From Acinetobacter brisouii (GTDB lineage Bacteria > Pseudomonadota > Gammaproteobacteria > Pseudomonadales > Moraxellaceae), in NCBI RefSeq assembly GCF_008993995.1, contig NZ_BKNN01000006.1, forward strand, positions 1-64,000: 64,000 bases of DNA, read 5' to 3'. Below are positions 58,269-64,000 of the stretch, piece by piece. How positions within the stretch are numbered: position 1 is the stretch's first letter; every line of letters begins with the position of its first letter. Made by a program: the position numbers and the translations under genes. The notes under the pieces are model-generated. The model ran no database searches. It had not been told where the DNA came from and saw only the letters and a list, made by a program, of their open reading frames with translations.

Positions 58269-59471
58269 ATGTCTACGCTAAATCAGACCAATATTCATAT
58301 TATTCAAAACGATCAAGAAGCAATTAATGCGGCGTATCAAGTCGCCGATTTCGCCTTAGAGCAAAGAGATCTTCGTGACCAACAACGAATTTTACCCACC
58401 GATGTGATTCAAAAACTCACCCAAAAAGGTTTAACAGGCATTCGGATTCCAAAACAGTATGGCGGTGCTTTTGTATCCAATAAAATACTGAGCCACGTGT
58501 TTCGCATTTTGGCAAAAGCCGATGCCAATGTGGGTCAAATTCCACAAAACCAGTTTGGTGTGCTGAATTTGATTGAACTATTAGGCACTGAACAGCAAAA
58601 AACTTGGGTGTATCAACAGATTTTAGCAGGTCGTTTTTTGGCGAATGCAGGCCCTGAGCGCCAAAGCAAAGACACCAAGACTTTGCATACCACGCTGAGT
58701 CTGATTAATGATCAATATTTCCTGACAGGCGAAAAATTCTATTCGACAGGCAGCAGTTTTGCAGATCTTCTGGCAGTCAAAGCCTTACATCCTGAAGGTC
58801 ATGTGGTGCTGGTTCTGATTGAACGCGAGCAAGCTGGTGTTGAGGTGATTGATGACTGGAACGGTTTTGGGCAACGAACCACATCAAGCGGCACGGTCAG
58901 ACTGCATCAGGTACAGGTCAATCCTGAATTGATTTTTGATGAACGTAAACTCGGCGAAACAGCCAATTATCGTGGTGCGTATTCACAACTACTACAAGTG
59001 GCGATTGATGTCGGGATTGCCGAAGCAGCGCTACAAGATACGCTGAGTTCAGTTCGTAAAGCCCGCCCGATTGTTGATGCTCAAGTGGAACGCGCCAATC
59101 AGGAATTATTTACCTTACAGGAAATTGGCAAACTGGACATTTTACTCAATGCCAGTGTGCTATTGCTCAATGACGCAGCCGAATTTCTTGATGAACTCGA
59201 TCAACTGCCGAGCATTACTGAAGCACAAGCAGCGCAAGCGTCTATTGCAGTTGCCGAAGCCAAAATTTATGCCCATCGTGCCGCGCTCACCATTTCAGAA
59301 AAACTGTTTGAACTCGGTGGTAGCCGTTCATCTTTAAGCCAATTCAACCTCGACCAACACTGGCGTAATGCTCGGGTACATACCCTGCATGACCCTGTGC
59401 GCTGGAAATATTATGCCTTGGGCAACTATTACTTAAACGGCGTTTTCCCTGCACGCCATGCATGGATTTAA
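58269..59471 (+). CDS. SfnB-like acyl-CoA dehydrogenase-family flavoprotein (1)
   Basis: A 400-residue flavin enzyme of the acyl-CoA dehydrogenase fold, close to the SfnB/DszC-like sulfur-acquisition group. N-terminal features are RDQQRILPTDVIQKL and LTGIRIPKQYGGAFVS; the middle has LTGEKFYSTGS and WNGFGQRTTSSGTVR. The C-terminal helical bundle ends HWRNARVHTLHDPVRWKY. Members use reduced flavin to oxygenate or desulfurise small organosulfur compounds. It is first in an operon and partly duplicated by the next gene, which starts 10 bp downstream. Confidence 0.88.
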   Translation: MSTLNQTNIHIIQNDQEAINAAYQVADFALEQRDLRDQQRILPTDVIQKLTQKGLTGIRIPKQYGGAFVSNKILSHVFRILAKADANVGQIPQNQFGVLNLIELLGTEQQKTWVYQQILAGRFLANAGPERQSKDTKTLHTTLSLINDQYFLTGEKFYSTGSSFADLLAVKALHPEGHVVLVLIEREQAGVEVIDDWNGFGQRTTSSGTVRLHQVQVNPELIFDERKLGETANYRGAYSQLLQVAIDVGIAEAALQDTLSSVRKARPIVDAQVERANQELFTLQEIGKLDILLNASVLLLNDAAEFLDELDQLPSITEAQAAQASIAVAEAKIYAHRAALTISEKLFELGGSRSSLSQFNLDQHWRNARVHTLHDPVRWKYYALGNYYLNGVFPARHAWI

Positions 59472-59481
59472 GGAGAACACC

Positions 59482-60705
59482 ATGACCTCCTATCAAGATT
59501 TTTGGGCACAGCAGCCACAAGCACAGACCACAGCACATATTATCCGTTCAGATGCCGAAGCACTGGCGATTGCTCGACAGCTCAGTCAGGAATTTAAGCA
59601 ACTCGCCACTGAACGCGATCAACAACGCCGCTTACCTTTTGAAGAAATTCAAAAATTTAGTCAGTCTGGATTATGGGCAATTACCGTACCAAAACAATAC
59701 GGCGGCGCAGAAGTTTCAAGCTGGACAGTGGCTCAAATTGTGGCGCTATTTAGTGGTGTCGATGGTTCAATTGGGCAAATTCCCCAAAACCATTTTTATG
59801 CCCTCGAAGTATTACGCAACACAGGAACCGAGCAGCAAAAACAGCAACTTTACCGCGAGGTGCTGCAAGGCGCTCGTTTTGGTAATGCACTCGCCGAGTT
59901 CAAAACCCGAAATGCCACACAGAAGCATAGTCAGATTCAAGCCATTGAAGGGGGTTATATCATTCAAGGTGAGAAGTTCTATTGCACAGGCAGTTTGTTT
60001 GCGCATCTCATTCCGACCTTGGTTAAAGATGCACAAGAACGCGAATTTTTAGCCTTTGTGCCACGACACAGCGAAGGCTTGGAACTGATTGATAACTGGT
60101 CAGGTTTCGGACAGCGCACCACAGGCAGTGGCACTGTGAAATTTAACCAAGTGTTTGTAGCCGAAGAAGATGTGATTCCATTTGATCAAGCATTTGCTCA
60201 ACCCACTTTGGTTGGCCCGTTTGCCCAACTGATTCATGCCTCGATTGAAGTTGGAATTGCCCGTGCCGCCTTTGAAGAAACACTACAACGCGTGAAACAA
60301 GCCCGCCCTTGGATTGATGCAGAGATCGATCACGCCAGCCAAGACCCGCTGACTTTATATGAGCTGGGTCAAGTCGCAGTCGATGTCAAAGCCAGTGAGT
60401 TGTTACTCAAACAAGCTGCTCTTGCTGTGGATGCGGCAAAGCCAAAACCGACAGTAGATAACATTGCCCATGCCTCGATTCAGGTCGCGAAAGTGCGAGC
60501 GCATAGTACCGACATTGCACTCCTTGCCTCATCTAAATTGATTGAGCTGGCAGGAAGTCGTGGCAGTCAGCGTGAGGATGGTTTAGACCTGTACTGGCGT
60601 AATGCACGTGTGCATACCCTGCATGATGCCGCTCGCTGGAAATATTATTTTATTGGCAATTATGTGCTGAACCACATTCTGCCACCACGCCGAGGAACGC
60701 TGTAA
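59482..60705 (+). CDS. SfnB-like acyl-CoA dehydrogenase-family flavoprotein (2)
   Basis: A 407-residue paralogue of the preceding gene. The start ATG at 59482 has AAGGAG eight bases before it; the longer frame to 59458 overlaps the upstream gene. It shares RDQQRRLPFEEIQKF, ITVPKQYGGAEVS, IQGEKFYCTGS, WSGFGQRTTGSGTV and the final YWRNARVHTLHDAARWKY with its neighbour. They appear diverged enough to have different substrates or to form a heteromer. The stop overlaps the start of the next gene by one base (TAATG), indicating translational coupling. Confidence 0.88.
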   Translation: MTSYQDFWAQQPQAQTTAHIIRSDAEALAIARQLSQEFKQLATERDQQRRLPFEEIQKFSQSGLWAITVPKQYGGAEVSSWTVAQIVALFSGVDGSIGQIPQNHFYALEVLRNTGTEQQKQQLYREVLQGARFGNALAEFKTRNATQKHSQIQAIEGGYIIQGEKFYCTGSLFAHLIPTLVKDAQEREFLAFVPRHSEGLELIDNWSGFGQRTTGSGTVKFNQVFVAEEDVIPFDQAFAQPTLVGPFAQLIHASIEVGIARAAFEETLQRVKQARPWIDAEIDHASQDPLTLYELGQVAVDVKASELLLKQAALAVDAAKPKPTVDNIAHASIQVAKVRAHSTDIALLASSKLIELAGSRGSQREDGLDLYWRNARVHTLHDAARWKYYFIGNYVLNHILPPRRGTL

Positions 60706-62093
60706 TGTCAAAGCAGATTTTACTGAATGCCTTTGACATGAACAGTGTTGGGCATATCAATCACGGTTTATGGACGCATCCACGCGATCACTCCTACCGT
60801 TTTGATGAACTGAGCTACTGGACAGATTTAGCCAAAACTTTGGAAAAAGGTCTGTTTGATGGTCTGTTTATTGCTGATATTACAGGGGTTTATGATGTTT
60901 ATCAGAACAACCTCGATGTGACTTTACGCGAATCAGTACAACTACCAAGCAATGACCCTGCTACCCTGCTTTCTGCAATGGCAAGTGTCACCGAGCATTT
61001 AGGGTTTGGCTTAACCGTCAATTTAAGTTATGAACATCCCTATCAACTGGCACGGCGCTTTGCCAGTCTAGACCACCTGACGCGTGGACGAATTGGCTGG
61101 AATATCGTCACAGGCTACCTCGACAGTGCCGAACGCCTGATTGGGCAGTCGGGACTGAAAGATCATGACTTACGTTATGAGCAAGCTGAAGAATTTTTAG
61201 AGCTATCTTACAAATTCTGGCAGGACTCTTGGGAAGATGATGCTGTACGTAAAGACAAACCGCAACGCATCTTTACCGATCCAAGCAAGGTTCATGCGAT
61301 TCAACATCACGGGCGTTTCTTTCAAAGTGAAGGCGTGTTTCAGGTTGCGCCATCGCCGCAGCGCACACCTGTGTTGTTTCAGGCAGGTGCTTCTCCGCGT
61401 GGCATGCAGTTTGCCACACGCCATGCCGAATGTGTGTTTATCGGTGGTGATCGCCCTGAGAAAATCCGTCAGCAAGTGCAGCGCTTACGCCAACTGGCAC
61501 AAGAGCAAGGACGCGATCCTCATTCAATTAAAGTTTTTGTCGGCATTACTGTCGTGACTGCGGCAACATCTGCCGAAGCACAGGAAAAATTTAGAGAATA
61601 TCAACGCTACGCTAGCCCTGAAGCAGGCTTGGCACATTATTCCAGTTCAGTTGGCATCGACCTTGCCCAATTTGCCGATGATGAAGCCATTCCTTATCAA
61701 CACACCAACAGCATTGCTTCGGTCAATCAGAAATTTAAAGAACAGCGCATCACCCCGCAGGATTTAAAACAACAGCATGTTTTGGGTGGGCGCTATCCCT
61801 TATTTGTCGGCAGTGGCGCTGAAGTTGCCGAGCAACTGATTGAACTGCTCGATCAAACCGACATTGATGGCTTTAACCTGACCCGCACCATCACCCCCGA
61901 ATCACATGAAGATTTTATTCAGTATGTGATTCCTGAATGGCAACAGCGTGGACGTTACAAAACCGCATATGCCGATGGCACGTTGCGCCACAAGATTTTT
62001 GCACAAGGCAATCAGTTGCCAACTCAACATCCTGCACGTCAGGGAAAAATCAAGAACACAACTTTTTCTAACGCTGTCGCATTTGACGGTTAA
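60705..62093 (+). CDS. FMN-dependent monooxygenase, NtaA/SnaA/DszA type
   Basis: A 462-residue bacterial luciferase-like (LLM) flavin monooxygenase. The N-terminus FDMNSVGHINHGLWTHPRD and the stretches GLFIADITGVYDVY, LARRFASLDHLTRGRIGWNIVTGY, VLFQAGASPRGMQFA and VEQLIELLDQTDIDGFNL-like C-terminal sequence match the NtaA/SnaA/SoxA/DszA family. These use FMNH2 from a separate reductase to attack C-S or C-N bonds. With SfnB-like partners and a Met-type transporter, release of sulfur from organosulfur compounds is likely. The flavin reductase is not in the window. Confidence 0.92.
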   Translation: MSKQILLNAFDMNSVGHINHGLWTHPRDHSYRFDELSYWTDLAKTLEKGLFDGLFIADITGVYDVYQNNLDVTLRESVQLPSNDPATLLSAMASVTEHLGFGLTVNLSYEHPYQLARRFASLDHLTRGRIGWNIVTGYLDSAERLIGQSGLKDHDLRYEQAEEFLELSYKFWQDSWEDDAVRKDKPQRIFTDPSKVHAIQHHGRFFQSEGVFQVAPSPQRTPVLFQAGASPRGMQFATRHAECVFIGGDRPEKIRQQVQRLRQLAQEQGRDPHSIKVFVGITVVTAATSAEAQEKFREYQRYASPEAGLAHYSSSVGIDLAQFADDEAIPYQHTNSIASVNQKFKEQRITPQDLKQQHVLGGRYPLFVGSGAEVAEQLIELLDQTDIDGFNLTRTITPESHEDFIQYVIPEWQQRGRYKTAYADGTLRHKIFAQGNQLPTQHPARQGKIKNTTFSNAVAFDG

Positions 62094-62116
62094 ACACAAT
62101 TTTTGAGATATTTTTC

Positions 62117-62953
62117 ATGGGACAAACACAGACTCTATCAGGTAAAAAAATCGCCAGCATTGGCGTGGTGGTGATTGCCGTCATCGTAGGTTTATTTGCG
62201 TGGAATCAGCACCGTCAGGCACAAAACAAGGAACTGGTGATCGGGATTACCCCCGCATTTGCCACCACCTTGCAAGTTGCAGCCAATGAAGCCAAAAAAC
62301 AGGGCATCAATGTCAAACTGGTCGAATTTTCTGACTGGAACACACCGAACATTACCCTGAATCACGGCGATATTGATGCCAACTTTTTTCAGCATCAGCC
62401 TTTCTTAACCAATGCCATTAAAGAAGGTAAATACGACCTTAAACCGTTTGCGGCAGGTGCTGCATCTCGGGTTGGACTGTATTCGAAAAAATATAGTTCG
62501 TTGGATGCCTTGCCGAATAAAGCCCGCGTTGCTGTACCGAATGATCCTGTCAATGAAGGTCGTGCCTTATTGTTATTACAACAAGCCAAGCTGATCACGC
62601 TCAAAGATCCGACCAATTATTTATCCAATTTAAATGACATTGTCAGCAATCCGAAGAACCTACAGTTTGTCGAAATGGAAGGACCACAAACTGCGCGTGC
62701 AGTCGATGATGTCGATTTGGCATTTAGCTATCCACATTATCTTCACCTTGCCAAAACCATCGACCCGAAAAAAGCCTTGCTGCTCAACAGTCAAGAAGAC
62801 AAACGCTATGCCATCTTATTTGTAGTGCGTAAAGACTATAAAGACGAAGGTGGTCGCTTACAGAAATTTGTCGATATTTATCAACACTCACCACAAGTCA
62901 AAGCCTCGCTGAATGCAGAAATTGGCTCTGGGCTGTGGTATGCAGGATGGTAG
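62117..62953 (+). CDS. metQ: MetQ/NlpA-family substrate-binding protein
   Basis: A 278-residue periplasmic binding protein of the methionine uptake (MUT) family. Instead of a lipobox it has an uncleaved-looking N-terminal membrane helix (about 12-29, ASIGVVVIAVIVGLFAW), so it is probably membrane-anchored. The mature domain starts LVIGITPAFATTLQV and contains NHGDIDANFFQHQPFL, typical for MetQ. Because the operon handles organosulfur compounds, the ligand may be methionine or a related sulfur compound. Confidence 0.88.
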   Translation: MGQTQTLSGKKIASIGVVVIAVIVGLFAWNQHRQAQNKELVIGITPAFATTLQVAANEAKKQGINVKLVEFSDWNTPNITLNHGDIDANFFQHQPFLTNAIKEGKYDLKPFAAGAASRVGLYSKKYSSLDALPNKARVAVPNDPVNEGRALLLLQQAKLITLKDPTNYLSNLNDIVSNPKNLQFVEMEGPQTARAVDDVDLAFSYPHYLHLAKTIDPKKALLLNSQEDKRYAILFVVRKDYKDEGGRLQKFVDIYQHSPQVKASLNAEIGSGLWYAGW

Positions 62954-62962
62954 GAGTGATTT

Positions 62963-64000
62963 ATGGTCAGCTTCGGAACAGCACTCGAATTTAGTACGCC
63001 ACATATCAAAATTCGCAACCTGAATAAATATTATGCAGGGCAAAGCCAGCAGGTGCATGCCTTAAAAGACATTCAACTGGATATTCCACAAGGGCATATT
63101 TTTGGAATTATCGGCAAAAGTGGCGCAGGAAAATCATCCTTAATTCGTAGCCTGAACGGGTTAGAGCAGCCATCGAGTGGTCAAATCCTGATTCATCAAC
63201 AGGATTTGACTCAGCTCAAACATGCCGAACTGATTCAACTGCGTCAGAAAATCGGCATGATTTTTCAGCATTTCAATTTAATGTCTGCCAAAACCGTTTG
63301 GGAAAATGTCGCCTTGCCGCTAAAAATTGCAGACGTTGCCAAAGCCGAAATTGCTTCACGTGTCGATCACGTACTGGCATTGGTTGGACTCAGTGAAAAA
63401 GCCGAGCACTACCCTGCCCAACTTTCAGGCGGACAAAAACAGCGTGTCGGCATCGCCCGTGCCTTGGTGCATCAACCTGAAATTTTGCTGTGTGATGAAG
63501 CCACCTCAGCGCTCGATCCTGAAAGTACAGCCACCATTTTGGCATTACTGAAAAAAATTAATCAGGAACTAGGCATTACCATTGTCTTGATTACCCATGA
63601 AATGCAGGTGATTCGTGACATTTGCGATGAAGTGGTGGTGATTGATCACGGTGAAATTGTCGAATCGGGAGCAGTCTGGTCCGTCTTTTCCAACCCTCAG
63701 CAGCAGATTACCCAAGAACTGCTTAACTTGGAACAACTGGATTTTGGCATTGCCTTAAACCCAGAAGCCAATGCCGAATATACCCAGAAAGTGCTACAAA
63801 TCGAATATGCACATCGCATTGATCAGGCATTTGATTTTAACCAGTTACTACAGAAATTTCAGTCACCTGTGCAAGTTTTGCAAAGCCATATTGATCAGAT
63901 TCAGGATTATATCGTGGCGCGTTTGGTGATTGTAGTGGCTTCAAACCGTCCAACGCCTGATGTGCAAGATGGGTACAAAATTCAACACTTGCAATTGAAG
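62963..64000 (+). CDS. metN: Methionine-type ABC transporter ATP-binding protein (partial, 3' end off window)
   Basis: ATPase of the Met-family importer. It is open at the window end; 346 codons are seen. GGAG lies about 7 bases before the ATG, nine bases after metQ. Walker A is GKSGAGKSS, the Q-loop is IGMIFQHFNLMSAKTVWENV, the signature is LSGGQKQRVGIARAL, and Walker B is LLCDEATSALDPES. A C-terminal NIL-type domain begins near residue 270. That domain gives feedback inhibition by methionine in MetN. The permease gene (metI) should follow outside the window. Confidence 0.93.
   Translation, partial: MVSFGTALEFSTPHIKIRNLNKYYAGQSQQVHALKDIQLDIPQGHIFGIIGKSGAGKSSLIRSLNGLEQPSSGQILIHQQDLTQLKHAELIQLRQKIGMIFQHFNLMSAKTVWENVALPLKIADVAKAEIASRVDHVLALVGLSEKAEHYPAQLSGGQKQRVGIARALVHQPEILLCDEATSALDPESTATILALLKKINQELGITIVLITHEMQVIRDICDEVVVIDHGEIVESGAVWSVFSNPQQQITQELLNLEQLDFGIALNPEANAEYTQKVLQIEYAHRIDQAFDFNQLLQKFQSPVQVLQSHIDQIQDYIVARLVIVVASNRPTPDVQDGYKIQHLQLK

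Overview
The window looks like a stretch of Acinetobacter chromosome. It is AT-rich, with dense short-spaced genes. It carries a dat-ddc pair for 1,3-diaminopropane, a trpGDC operon without trpE, a pga locus, long-form PstC/PstA permeases, and several proteins (DUF817, DUF3144, FabR-like regulator with a desaturase) that resemble Acinetobacter homologues I know. The genus call is inference from gene content and protein character; no species call is possible. I see no prophage, insertion sequence, integron or CRISPR array. This is mostly ordinary core genome with a few accessory metabolic cassettes.

Layout. 1-6.4 kb: glnA (minus) behind a near-perfect sigma-54 promoter with NtrC-like sites, then trpG-trpD-trpC, an Smr-domain protein and folE. 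6.4-11.5 kb: a DUF817 membrane protein and hemE (minus), an L,D-transpeptidase and an alpha/beta hydrolase (plus), and an S49 peptidase (minus). 11.6-16.5 kb: the phosphate operon pstS-pstC-pstA-pstB (minus), with a Pho box and no adjacent phoU. 16.9-19.8 kb: dat-ddc. 20.3-25.6 kb: a SIMPL protein, an Imm10-like small protein, a desaturase/ferredoxin-reductase pair divergent from a FabR-like TetR regulator, and an AI-2E-type transporter. 25.7-31.4 kb: rapA, an RluA-type pseudouridine synthase, hemL and thiE. 31.5-38.8 kb: an OmpW porin, a CYTH-CHAD protein, two poorly characterised proteins, an M16 peptidase and pnuC. 38.9-44.6 kb: an acyltransferase, pgaD-pgaC-pgaB (no pgaA beside them) and an FKBP isomerase. 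45-48 kb: a small secreted protein, a thioesterase, a patatin lipoprotein and a YdcF protein.

48.0-54.5 kb is the most interesting cassette. It holds an ethanolamine-type permease broken by a one-base frameshift, an APH-fold small-molecule kinase, an AraC regulator, a class-III PLP enzyme resembling ethanolamine-phosphate/phosphohydroxylysine phospho-lyases, and a DeoR regulator. Together these suggest uptake, phosphorylation and phospho-lyase cleavage of an amino alcohol, independent of the usual Eut pathway. 54.5-58 kb holds a diguanylate cyclase, tRNA-Met, RNase P RNA, a YfhL-type ferredoxin, coaD and smpB. 58.2-64 kb is an organosulfur operon: two tandem SfnB-like flavoproteins, an FMN monooxygenase, MetQ and the start of MetN, which runs off the window.

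I found no clearly unprecedented system. The best leads are the kinase/phospho-lyase cassette, the pgaBCD locus lacking its export porin, and the orphan Imm10-like protein.
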